Source: Pseudopyrenochaeta lycopersici (taxonomy: Eukaryota > Ascomycota > Dothideomycetes > Pleosporales > Pseudopyrenochaetaceae). From it: 64,000 nucleotides of DNA. Positions 11,607-21,151 of the stretch are shown here, piece by piece (within the stretch, counting starts at the first letter, position 1; each line of letters opens with the position of its first letter). The stretch is from NCBI GenBank assembly GCA_003313425.1, contig NHZP01000018.1, positions 868,001 to 932,000 of the forward strand, written 5' to 3'. The notes under the pieces are model-generated. The model saw only the letters and a list, made by a program, of their open reading frames with translations, had not been told where the DNA came from and ran no database searches. A program made the position numbers and the translations under genes.

Positions 11607-12001
11607 TTTGAAACAAAAGCAAGCTGCAAAGCACAACTTGACGGTTGGGTCATTCTGTAACTTATACTGTAAACCAAGCAGAAATAGCTTACTTGATTGA
11701 AAATGTTCATTACTAGCGTTTACGTTGGAGAGGATAGGCGAGGTACCAGTAATGTACCCCGCCCTTGCACACTTACTCTCACAAAGCTGACACAACCTAC
11801 GCCCCGGCTTCCTCCTCATGAAGGCGTTATAAACATACAAGCCCCAATAATAGCTTTACTGATTACTACATGAACCCATGACAATGATTAATGTCCTATT
11901 ATTGGGCTACTGTAACTGGAAATTTAAAAAGGTGAACGCTTATATAACACAAAAATTTGATATTGTTTCCGTCCTTGATTCGTGGTGTTCTCAGTCCTGA
12001 A
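11607..12001. other. intergenic, 5' side of SDR
   Basis: About 395 bp containing the promoter of the SDR (transcribed leftward) and the 3' flank of the next gene. No specific regulatory motif stands out. Confidence 0.5.
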
Positions 12002-12844
12002 TTAATCTTCTTTAGTTGTATTGAGACCGAACCATACGAAACCTGTTGGGTTGTATGTACAACTCTCGACGACGTCCCTCTTCGTGAAGCTTCGCATCAC
12101 ATGGCACAGAGAAACGTGTCGAAGTTGTGCATCATTCCATTCCTCTCCGAACAGATCAGTCAGCCAGTGGATGACCAACGCTTTGGTATGAACAGGTTTG
12201 AAGAGTACCAGATGTTCTCGGTTGTATTCATTCGCAAACTCAGCCTGCTGTGCTGAAGCGCCGCCGTGCAAGAGGGCATCCATATCATTTGCGATGAAGC
12301 AAGGTGTCAGACTCGGCAGGTACCCAAGGGATGGATCAGGTTGGTCTTTGTAGAATGTAATAGTGAGCTTGGATAGGTGGAGCTGCAGAAGGGACGCAAT
12401 TGTGGGCTCAAGAAAAGGAGTTGGGACAGACTCTGGTTGCTGAGGCTCCGAAAAGTTTACGTTCTCCTGATAATAGACCGATAGGGGTAGCTCAACAATA
12501 ATCTCCGTCGGACCAGATAGTGATATTGGTGTACCTACACGCAGCCGACCTTCATACTGCCATTTTTTCTTCACTCGCTCCAACAGTTTATCTGTGGCAT
12601 TTGCAGCTTCCCCTCTGAGTTCAGAATGAATCTGCTTGCAGGACAACGAGAGGCCTCTATACTCTCGCGCATGCCCATTTACCGGTGTACAATGTCCGTA
12701 TATCCAATTGCGGATCTCGGGTGGCAGAGTAAGGAAAGGACGGATTGGAGACACTAATCTCGTGCTCATTATGAGAAGGGTGAAGTGCCGTGTCCAAAAG
12801 CTGAGTGTGAAGACCAGAATGATTCTGTTCAAGCCAAGGGACAT
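12002..12844 (-). CDS. F-box-like fungal protein (LPPEIRN family)
   Basis: Single exon, 280 codons from the ATG at 12844. A second ATG at 12769 puts the domain nearer the N-terminus, as is usual, and may be the real start. The motif FLTLPPEIRNWIYGHC is the short F-box-like N-terminal signature of a very large fungal family. LSLSCKQIHSELRGEA, the typical second helix, follows, and the rest is a poorly conserved alpha/beta region ending near GFVWFGLNTTKED. Members are presumed substrate-recruiting or regulatory proteins, but few have known roles. No neighbour suggests a function. Confidence 0.75.
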   Translation of the reverse strand: MSLGLNRIILVFTLSFWTRHFTLLIMSTRLVSPIRPFLTLPPEIRNWIYGHCTPVNGHAREYRGLSLSCKQIHSELRGEAANATDKLLERVKKKWQYEGRLRVGTPISLSGPTEIIVELPLSVYYQENVNFSEPQQPESVPTPFLEPTIASLLQLHLSKLTITFYKDQPDPSLGYLPSLTPCFIANDMDALLHGGASAQQAEFANEYNREHLVLFKPVHTKALVIHWLTDLFGEEWNDAQLRHVSLCHVMRSFTKRDVVESCTYNPTGFVWFGLNTTKED

Positions 12845-13749
12845 GCTTGTTCCGACCAGCTACTTATCAATGAGATTGAGGGAGGCGGACCGTGGAAACA
12901 CACCCTTCTTTGATTAGAACGATGTTTGCTCGAAAAAGCTTGTCAACTGCATGCTCACCTGAGCTTCACTTACCTTGCTCGTTCAAAAAACATGAACTGG
13001 AGAGTAATCTATTCATGGCGGGCGGCCCATTGTATATGGAGAACCCGGAAGTAAGTGAAAGAGGAGAAGCCATCCATCTTACCCACTAGTTCCATCGAAT
13101 AGAAGAAATTGTGTTTGCAACGTCAGACGGGACAAAATCTCAACAATAGAACTTCGAAAGAAGTTCTCACGATTTCTCTTTGATTCTCTGAGTTTAGTTT
13201 CTAATAGTAGTGGGCAATGCGACATTGCTCTAACCATGTATCTACCATCGCCTGTTTAGGTGGGAAGGAGTCTAGGGAAGCAGAAGGGAGTCACTCCTCC
13301 GCAGTAGAATAGCACCAGCGACGCCGTCTAGGAGCCGACTAGTTTGAACGAGGAAAGATGAGCCATGTCCATAAAACCAAACTTGTTCCCTCAAATTACG
13401 GTATGTCAAATGTGTAGAGAGAGCGTGCAAAATTCGTACCTCCATCCACGCAACAACGGTGCGGCTGAGGTCGTCACTGTCCCGATTGGGTCATGCGGGG
13501 TCGACTGCGACATGCGTGCCACCACACTCCCGTGCGCACAGCTTCATTAGATATCTTCATTTGTCTCTTGTGCCGCCGGTTTTATTATCGTGTTCGGCTT
13601 TTTGTCGCCTTTCTAAAGGAATGCCGATGCGACATAAAGTCAATAGCTAAGTCGCCTCAGCCTCGTTTAGGCAGCAATTTCTCAGGTATTCATATTCAGG
13701 GCTGTCGTTGACACCAGCCACGCTCCACGTTCAATCCATACACTTCAGA
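12845..13749. other. intergenic between divergent F-box-like genes
   Basis: About 0.9 kb shared 5' region of two divergently transcribed F-box-like genes. Overlapping short frames at 13365-13711 are not convincing as coding. Confidence 0.5.
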
Positions 13750-14790
13750 ATGGGCTTTTCATCGATAGAGAAACTTCCAGTTGAGCTTCTACAGCCCATC
13801 TTCTTTGCATCTGGTCACAATATTGCTTTACTGCAGGCTTCCAATCGAATTGCCGCTCGACTTTCAAGCCAATACGTATACAAGCCTACATGTGATTACC
13901 ATCTCACAGGAGTTTTCGACGGCCGCGCTGCCCAGTCCGCAGCTCAAACATACATCTTCGCCAGCAAATGGATGACATGGGAGTTCTTCAAATCCTGGAT
14001 TGTTGAAGCTTTCGGTCCTAAAAGATGCTTGTGTGGCCTTACCACCGACGAGGGATGCACCGATGGGCAATGGCCCCCAGACTTCGAGGACGCCACGAAA
14101 ATGATTTTCTCGCGGAGTCACCTACCTAGGTTAGCTTTCGTCAAGGGCCGCATTCCAAAGAAGCTCTTGCGAGGGCCCTGGACTCCGGAAAAGGTACAAT
14201 TCTTGCGGTTCCTCCTCTGGATCACCGGCATGACTGTTGATTGGAGCGACCCTGAGACCCGTCAGACAGCCATCGATGGAAGAATGCAAGCCATGTTGGA
14301 GAAAAATCTGGAGGCCGTGGAACTTTTCAATCACAATCGTCGATTAGGCAAAGTGGCCAGCGTGTCAACTGTTCGCTTTGCAGTCCTCAAAGCAGGCTGC
14401 GACCGATCTATTGTATATGATACCTTGTTTACCGCTAATATGTGGGGCACGCGTGGGCTTTCATGGGAGTGTGAGGAGCTGGATCAATGGTGTCAAGACC
14501 GAATCAAAGAAGGAAACCCGAAAGGAGGGTGGCTGAAAACGAAATTGGCTGAGCTCCGCAGGCTTAGCATTCAGGGGCCGTCATGTGAAGAAGATAACTT
14601 TGACAATGACCAAGCAGCATTGATTGCATTGAGCTCCACAACTGGTGACCACCATAGCGGACCAAGGGGTGAGTTGAGTCCCACAACAGGAGACTACAAC
14701 GGTGGGCCAGGGGATCGCCTGGTGGTGAATAAACTAGAATGGAACAAGGTCAGTGCTCTCTTACACTTTTTTCGGCGCCTTCTATGCTGA
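13750..14790 (+). CDS. F-box-like hypothetical protein
   Basis: 346 aa from the ATG at 13750 (MGFSSIEKLP). The start SSIEKLPVELLQPIFFASG is an F-box-like opening, followed by NIALLQASNRIAARLSSQYVY, the conventional second half. The body has a Cys-containing segment (KRCLCGLTTDEGC) and a region RFAVLKAGCDRSIVYDTLF seen in related fungal F-box/ankyrin-type proteins. Near the C-terminus a short internal repeat appears: SSTTGDHHSGP and SPTTGDYNGGP. The last ~16 codons after KLEWNK look non-conserved, so a final intron beginning at a GTCAGT there is possible. Function unknown. Confidence 0.65.
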   Translation: MGFSSIEKLPVELLQPIFFASGHNIALLQASNRIAARLSSQYVYKPTCDYHLTGVFDGRAAQSAAQTYIFASKWMTWEFFKSWIVEAFGPKRCLCGLTTDEGCTDGQWPPDFEDATKMIFSRSHLPRLAFVKGRIPKKLLRGPWTPEKVQFLRFLLWITGMTVDWSDPETRQTAIDGRMQAMLEKNLEAVELFNHNRRLGKVASVSTVRFAVLKAGCDRSIVYDTLFTANMWGTRGLSWECEELDQWCQDRIKEGNPKGGWLKTKLAELRRLSIQGPSCEEDNFDNDQAALIALSSTTGDHHSGPRGELSPTTGDYNGGPGDRLVVNKLEWNKVSALLHFFRRLLC

Positions 14791-15965
14791 GCTGCTTGGA
14801 TTTCCAATTTAAAGATTTGTTTCCTGCATGAACATCCTTTTCTCGCGTACCTTGCTTTCTGTTTGCGCCAATTCTGAACATTCACAATACCTCACCGCAA
14901 AGCCATCCCAAAGAGGCGCTTTGAACGTATTCAAGGCAGGGCAAAACGTAGGGCTTGAAGCTAAGGTCGCCGAAGGTCGTTATACATCGCGGCTGGCTTA
15001 TCAGTATGTGGCATTTTCACATACGTAAACTCCAGCCTAACACATACTGTGGCCCAATTCGACGGCGGATGGTGAAATGTTACGAGGAACGCGATTCGGG
15101 TGTACGGCGGCAGATCACACTCTGGCTGATGCAACCTGTCTCACGTTAGCCAGTTCCCCACTGCCTCTTGTTTATTCATCTGATAGTTTAATTGAATCTC
15201 AGCTCAACACATGAGATACCCGCTATGTGTACTGCTGCATTTTCATTTCATTCTATAGGATGTACTTCGATATTAGTGGGCCTTTCGGACGAACGATGAG
15301 GATCTATTATGTATTCTCTCTGTGGCGTGTATCTTCATCTTAAAAATCTTTAGCATGTTTCTGTAGCCTTTTCATCATAAATGTTTTTATATCCAAACAT
15401 CTCAAATTCGTATGTTTCAGTCTGTACATCGATTGGCTAACAGAATTTCGCAGTCTTACAACTTGTACGGATGGTTCTATCGTTTTGCAGGATCCTACGG
15501 CAAAGTTGGCATTCATGGTATCGTACGAGAGGATCTAGGAAGCTTCTGGAAAGATGCATGTGGACAGCTCCACGTCTGCAAGGGAATAATTCAGCCATTC
15601 ACGTTTTGGCTAGATATGTGGCTTCCGCAGGCAAAAGATCTGGATTCAAATATTCTTAGATACCCGAGACAGGATCCTCCTTTGGACAGCGATGAAGATT
15701 GAGGTCCGCTTTTATAGTAGCTATTCAGGAATATGAAGAAGCAGTTTACCTTGCAGTAGTTATACGTAAATGTGTGAAAAGTGGTATTTCGTACCGGTAT
15801 ATAAGATCAATTTTCAAAATGATGTCGAACTTTACGCCCGTGTTGCAGTGCATGGATATATTTGCCCATATTCATGAAGTCTTGGTAGGCTGCCAGGAGT
15901 GCTGAAGGCGTTAACTCAGGTCGCCCTGATGTTAGCACAACAAGTGCTATGCACACTTCTCAAAC
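14791..15965. other. intergenic, no gene recognised
   Basis: Contains a 97-codon open frame at 15412-15702 (plus) with no recognised family and no conserved motif; left uncalled. The remainder holds nothing identifiable. Confidence 0.5.
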
Positions 15966-16683
15966 TTATAATTTACTTCGATCTTCGCGTCCAATGAAGC
16001 CGGCGATAGCTCTAATCTTAACCACGTCCACACCCGTCCTGTTTTTTCCATCATGCTCCTTATTCTTCTCTGCGATGCCCAAATTCTGGTATTGTCCGAG
16101 CGAATCCCCGGCTTCCAGAACATACTCTGCCCAGACACTATTCGTATCTTTATCCTCTACTACGGTGAATAAGTTGAATCCTTTTACGCTACTGGATGCG
16201 CTCCGAGCAAAGTCCCTCCAGCCTTCGAGCGTGTGCGCTGTAGTCCCAGGCTTGTAGCCTACGTTTACAAGAAGGATTGTGGGATTGGAAGAAATGGGGA
16301 GCACGGCTCCAGATGTGTGTTTGGAGGAGATGGGACAATTGTGAACTTCGGGTGGTTGAGCGAGAATGTCGCTGGTTCCGAAAAGTTGAATGAGGTCTTG
16401 GACCGGCTTCGCGGCCATATGCGCGTCGTTTACGGCCTGGGATGCATATCTGTGCAGGCATTAGTCATTTTTTAGTTCTTAAGAAACTCAAGAAGACCTA
16501 CTCTTCTATCATGTATATCCCTGTTTTCAGCGCATCGTCCACGGGTAATGCACAGACATATTGCAGAACCTCGGGCTCATTTGGCGTTGTAAATGCGATA
16601 ATCTTGCGAAACGCTTCAATGGCAATATCTCTAGCTTCTGAGTTTTTGCAGACTATTTTTGCAATTGTTAGTACACCCGTCAT
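15966..16683 (-). CDS. ABM-like (antibiotic-biosynthesis-monooxygenase fold) protein
   Basis: Two exons, 16502-16683 and 15966-16449, flanking a 52-bp intron (GTAGGT..CACAG), give 221 aa. The first ~100 residues (MTGVLTIAKIVCKNSEARDIAIEAF, then LQYVCALPVDDALKTG, and GIYMIEEYASQAVNDAHMAAK across the splice) match the layout of a ferredoxin-like ABM half: beta strand, helix, and the final E-Y/x-S-x-x-A-x-x-x-H helix. The second half (GWRDFARSASSSVKGFNLF..VWAEYVLEAGD) looks like a degenerate second copy. Such two-module proteins are frequent in fungi and mostly uncharacterised. A catalytic role is unproven. It is divergent from the methyltransferase-like gene across a 485-bp region. Confidence 0.75.
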
Positions 16684-17168
16684 TTTGAGAAAATATTGCC
16701 AAAAACTTTGCGCCTGGTGCGTCGCGTTTTCAGCGGTTTATGTTGGTCTCAACCCCGCTGCTCGGAATCGCAATTCCGAATATACGGAACAGAAGATCCG
16801 CGGATGCACGAAAGATCTGCCTTACTTGTTGAGCATCCGCTACCAGGGTAGCGTCTCAAAAAGGATATCTTTCATTGAATCAAACACCTTAATCACGATC
16901 CTCGTATGGAATTGTCAACCAGCTACACGTGCGCACGTGGCCATGTGTGTCATGACGTCACCACCCTCAATTTAGCATCCGCATCCGGAACGCGCTTTCA
17001 ATTGCGGCGAAGGAAAGCGCAATTGTCCAGAACAAACTTGCCTTGGTAGCAAGCTTCATGTCATTCTGGAGATGTACACAAACAGTTCGACCAACATTCA
17101 TATCCGGATGGCGCTCTCGACCTTTGATTAAGCGTACCATCGTCTTCAACTTCTTTTCATACGGCATC
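16684..17168. promoter_or_regulatory. divergent promoter region with CRE-type and CACGTG palindromes
   Basis: The 485 bp between two divergent ATGs contain CACGTG at 16934-16939 and the perfect palindrome TGACGTCA at 16953-16960. In fungi these are consensus sites for bHLH and bZIP (CREB/ATF-like) factors. Their closeness and intergenic position make a regulatory role plausible; occupancy is not shown. Confidence 0.4.
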
Positions 17169-18012
17169 ATGGCAACCACCACGCCGTCGGACGCACAGGC
17201 TTTCCCAGCGGTACCGTACAGGCCAAAGTACGCCAAATGGCCATATAACGCCTCGGACTTCCAACGCTACGACGAGAATGACGACAGTGTATTTTACCAA
17301 CAAGCCCGACTAGTCACGCACATTGACGACCCTGCTATCAACCGGCTCACTCAGTACTACGACACTGTACTCCCGAGAACTGGCAAAATCGTGGATATGT
17401 GCACCAGTTGGAAGAGTTTCTACCCACTGGCCGTCAAAGAGGCAATCCAGAGAAAAGACTTGGAAGTTTTCGGTGTGGGCTTGAACGCCGAAGAGATGAA
17501 GCTGAACGGCGTATTCCAGGACCCAGAACATTGGCGAGTCATGGACCTCAACAAGCCACCGCACGACGTTCGAGCTGGGTGGGGCGGCAAGGAGTTAAAG
17601 TTCGATGTCATAACGTGTGTAGTCAGCATTGATTATTTGATCAAGCCGCTGGAGATCTGCAAGAACCTCTTGGATGCGACAAAGGATGGCGGGACAATAC
17701 ATCTTGTCATTAGCAATCGATGTTTTCCAAACAAGGTCATCAGAAGGTGGATGGCACTTTCTGAGCAGTCAAGGTTGGAGTTGGTGGGTGGTAAGTCTTT
17801 GTCTCACGCTTTGTGAATGTGTCATCGCTGACGAACCAGATTACCTTCACTTTGCAGGCTGGCAGCATGTAGAAATCGTTGATTTGTGCGCACGAGACGA
17901 GCATGGCAAGAGAGTCACCGATGACCGAGGAACAGTGCTTGTCGATTCGCCGAGACTGCCGAGCCATCTCGATCCGTTGTGGGTAGTCCGAGCAACCAAA
18001 TCCTCCTCTTAG
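17169..18012 (+). CDS. SAM-dependent methyltransferase-like protein
   Basis: Exons 17169-17790 and 17840-18012, joined over a GTAAGT..CCAG intron of 49 bp, encode 264 aa. The ATG at 17169 (MATTTPSDAQ) follows a region without coding character. After an N-terminal YDENDDSVFYQQARLVTHIDD segment comes GKIVDMCTSWKSFYP, a variant of SAM motif I, then VFGVGLNAEEMKLN (acidic-loop position altered), HWRVMDLN and KFDVITCVVSIDYLIKP (motif IV region). This family has a class I Rossmann fold, but motif I lacks the classical GxGxG, so SAM binding is an assumption. After the splice the reading is DYLHFAGWQHVEIVDL. Neighbours give no pathway. Confidence 0.8.
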
Positions 18013-18445
18013 TTGGCCGTGAATTGCGCGTGCGTAGTAGCGACAATGGAGTGTATTACATCGGCTCCCAAGTTGAAAGATCTCGATAGCTCGATATATA
18101 TTCACTCTGCTTATAAAGGGATTTTTTTCTCTCTGCTTACGACTTTCGTGATGGGAAGACGGCGTGAGTTCTCAACCGGATTATATTTCTGAAGGATTTC
18201 AGGCAGTGCTGCAGAGCGATCAATATGTGAACACCAGTTCCCATAATTCAGACAAGAACTTAGAAATCATATGAGACAACGAGAAAATAAGAGGGAAAGG
18301 GAATAACCTTATCAGTATTTGAACACCCATATGGGCAGTAGATGCGTGAGCTGCACACCACATTCTAAAGCCCATCCGTGTATCATATATCAAACGCCTA
18401 CATCCGCATGTAATAGCAAACGCGTTCCCCAGTCTATTCCACAAT
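18013..18445. other. convergent intergenic region
   Basis: 433 bp between the convergent 3' ends of the methyltransferase-like and LDH genes; nothing further recognised. Confidence 0.6.
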
Positions 18446-19427
18446 TCACGCGTGAATAACCTCCTCCAACGCCTTCGCGCTCTTCTTCAGTAATCCCTTC
18501 TCTTCATCACTAAGCGGCATAGGCACCGTCCTGACAATCCCCTTTCTACCCAGCACCGCAGGCACACTAAGACACACCCTGAGCTCGTCCTGATAATGGC
18601 TGACGGGCCGAATGTTCCTCTGATCGAAAAGGATACTCTTGCAGATACTCGCCGCCACGCCGCCAATCCCGTAGTTAGTCGCGCCCTTGTTTTCAATAAT
18701 GGATGTTGCTTTGTTCTTCGTTTCTTCACCAACGACGCTCTTTTCTAAATGTGTACCGGGAACAAGGGCTTCCTCTAGTGGGACCCCACCGATGCTTGCC
18801 AGACTCCAGGCAACGAACTGGCTTTCGCCGTGCTCGCCGAGAACGTAGGCGTCGATGCTTGATGCTGCGACTTCGGCTTTGCGTGCAAGAATACCGCGGA
18901 GTCGAGCGGAGTCGAGGAAGGTGCCGCTGCCGATTACTTGGCCCTGTGGGAGGTTGGAGTACTGCTGTGCAAAATATGTGAGGACGTCCACGGGGTTGGC
19001 AACCAGAAGGAGAACAGTATCCTCGCGGAAGGGTTTCATGTCGCTGATTGCAGATTCAAGAATGGCTTTGTTGCGGCCGATTAGGTCAGTCCTGCTCTCA
19101 CCTCGTATCCGTTAGTTTTGGGCAGTATCTTGGTTAGTTGAAAGGTTCAAACACACCCTTCTTTTGCTTAGCCCCAGCAGTAATGACGACGATATCGCAC
19201 TGGCCTGCTTCCTTGTGCGTTCCCGCTCTTACACGGGTTGTAGTGCTGCCATGAAAGGTGGCATCAGATAAGTCTTGCACCTGGGCATCCCGAACCTCTT
19301 CTTTTGGGTCGACAATTAAAATGTCACCGGCGATTGGGTTCATGATCAGCGAGTAGGCAATCGTGGAACCCACATCCCCAGCGCCGAGAACGGCAATCTT
19401 GGATGTGAGTTTGGGATCTTGTGACAT
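18446..19427 (-). CDS. L-lactate dehydrogenase (NAD-dependent)
   Basis: Exons 19157-19427 and 18446-19101, separated by a 55-bp intron (GTGTGT..ACGAG, branch-point ACTAAC), encode 308 aa. The N-terminus has the NAD loop AVLGAGDVGS and ILIVDPKEE (Asp selects NAD over NADP). The mobile loop reads AGAKQKKGESR across the splice. Its Gln is the classical determinant for lactate/pyruvate instead of malate/oxaloacetate (Arg in MDH), and Arg is the catalytic loop residue. VANPVDVLT, DLIGRN and LGEHGES (catalytic His) follow. This is a bacterial/animal-type L-LDH interconverting pyruvate and L-lactate in the cytosol. Length is normal and there is no targeting peptide. Such enzymes are patchily distributed in filamentous ascomycetes. 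Confidence 0.92.
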
Positions 19428-19801
19428 GGTGGTTGGCGGACTATATTGATATTGTGCGGATTGGATTTGTGAGGATTGAATTTATGATTGCTAGGTTCGT
19501 AAATAAGAAGTTTATGATCGCTAGGTCCGTAAATATGAATCGTATGATTGATAAGTTCATAAATATATGGTTCGTCTACTCTTGCTCGATCTTTGACTTT
19601 TAAAAGACGTCATTATGATGGTGCTAATGCACGTATAATCCGTACAACGCCGAAACGTGACCTTCAAACGGGCAAATATGTGCGTATAATTCTTGAGTGC
19701 CTTTAATGACATTACCTGACCTCCATGGTCTAAATTGGAAAGAGATTGGGTATAATACGGAAACAGAACAAAACTTCAGCGCTAAATGCATACACATGTC
19801 A
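19428..19801. other. intergenic with short degenerate repeats
   Basis: Immediately upstream of the LDH ATG (19480-19565) a ~25-30 bp A+T-rich segment recurs three times with changes (ATGATTGCTAGGTTCGTAAATA, then ATGATCGCTAGGTCCGTAAATA, then ATGATTGATAAGTTCATAAATA forms). It may lie in the LDH promoter. Nothing else recognised. Confidence 0.5.
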
Positions 19802-20798
19802 CTATACCTTTGGAGCAGCTGAAGCAGGTAACGAGACGACCTTTTTCCGGGGCTGTGTGGCCATGCCCTTCTTTAGAAGAAGAGGTATTATGTCGGTAGC
19901 CTTGGAGCGACTTATGGTCTTTCGACATACGGGACATTGTGATCGTTTTGGTTCGCCAGGTCCAGTGCGGTTCTCGCCGGCTATAAGAGCTTCCATAAGA
20001 CAGGTGTGGCAGAAGAGGTGCCCTGTTCTTCATTAGCACTTGGCTGTTGTATACAAGAGGGAGAGCAAGCGCACCACATGAAGTAGCAGTGAGATCAGTT
20101 GGATTGTCCATGCAAATGACGCAGGTAAAGGTATTGAAAGTGGTTGGGGTCTCTTCGGGCTTTGCTTGTGCCTTGACAGCATCCTCACGCTGCTTCTGCA
20201 ATGTCTCTCGTACCGACACTTTGTCGTCAGTCAGGTCGACTTCTTCCAACCTGAGGGGCTCGACGTTCTCTTGCGTCGAAGCCGAAGGGTCTTCTCGCTT
20301 CTGTCGCTTCGCTGATGGCCCCGGTGTAGTGGATTCTCTCTTTCTTCGCTGTGGCGGCGAATCTGGAGTGGCTGTCAAGTCGACGTAGCCGTTGGGCAGA
20401 CGGGCCGGCCGCTGGGAAGGGTGTGGGCGGGCGCGAGTGGTAGGCGGCATGTTGCGTGTTCTTGTTGGCGGTGAGGGCGGAGTAGCAGGTTGGTAGAAAA
20501 AGGGAGAGAACCTGTTGTGGTCCAGGCGGGCGGGGTTGAGGATGCTGTCGAGGAAGCTGCCGATGGGGGGCGAGGGGGAAGGGCGATAGGCGTCGTCAAA
20601 GTGGGCGTCGGTGCCGGGATAGGATGAGTCCCGGCGTGCGGGAGAGGGCGCGATGGAAGGGTCGAGAAGATGATCGAGGAAGTCTGGGTTGTAGCCGGCC
20701 ACGGTGGACTGCGAATCGCGGGCTGCAGAAGTGTGAGTGTGAGCGGGTTGTGGGTGCGAGTCGTTGACGTAGATTGATGAATAGCCTGGCGAGGACAT
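19802..20798 (-). CDS. RING-type E3 ubiquitin ligase with SUMO-interaction-like motifs (Slx8/STUbL-like)
   Basis: Exons 20075-20798 and 19802-20022, with an intron of 52 bp (GTGCGC..AACAG, branch-point GTGCTAATG), give 314 aa. The long N-terminal half is Pro/Ser-rich and disordered, with a basic stretch (RRKRES, AKRQKRED). Two hydrophobic-acidic motifs, YVDLT (V139-T142) and EVDLTDD (V187-T190), fit SUMO-interaction motifs. A C-terminal RING follows: C226-V-I-C229, SCGHLFCHTC across the splice, and CPVCRK. Tandem SIM-like motifs ahead of a C-terminal RING is the layout of SUMO-targeted ubiquitin ligases such as Slx8, which act in nuclear genome maintenance. Confirmed by sight are the RING and the motifs; the STUbL function is inference. 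It is head-to-head with Mip1. Confidence 0.8.
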
Positions 20799-21151
20799 GG
20801 TGGCAAGCAGATGCAGATCAAAGTCAAGAGGCAGAGGGCACAGAGAGGCAGGCCCGATCAGCACAATATTACAGGGCCCAGCAGCCGCCTGGGCATGGTG
20901 TTGCAGCTCATGGCGGCTCAACAGCCCGCGGATCGCCCATGGGCTCGGGCAGTGCCACAAAGCAGGCGGCGGATAGGGCTGCATGTCGCAACCCGCGCAG
21001 ATGCATCGCGTAGGCCCCGCCAAGACACTGCAAACAACGGGCTAGGCCAGGCTTCATTCCATGACGACAAGAGCGATCAAGACTGCGCAAGCCCTGACAA
21101 CGCATCCATTTCTCGACGGAATGCAGTAACGCGCCCTTGCCTGACGCGACC
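20799..21151. promoter_or_regulatory. shared divergent promoter, RING gene / MIP1
   Basis: Only 353 bp separate the two divergent ATGs (20798 leftward, 21152 rightward), so both transcription units must start in or near this stretch. It is relatively G+C-rich and has no clear TATA box. Confidence 0.5.

Noticed and set aside
15412..15702. 97-codon plus-strand frame
   Set aside because: No family match by sight and no conserved motif; insufficient support.
19782..21023. 413-codon unspliced open frame over the RING gene
   Set aside because: It breaks the RING after SCG; splicing the 52-bp intron restores HLFCHTC and CPVCRK and moves the stop to 19802.
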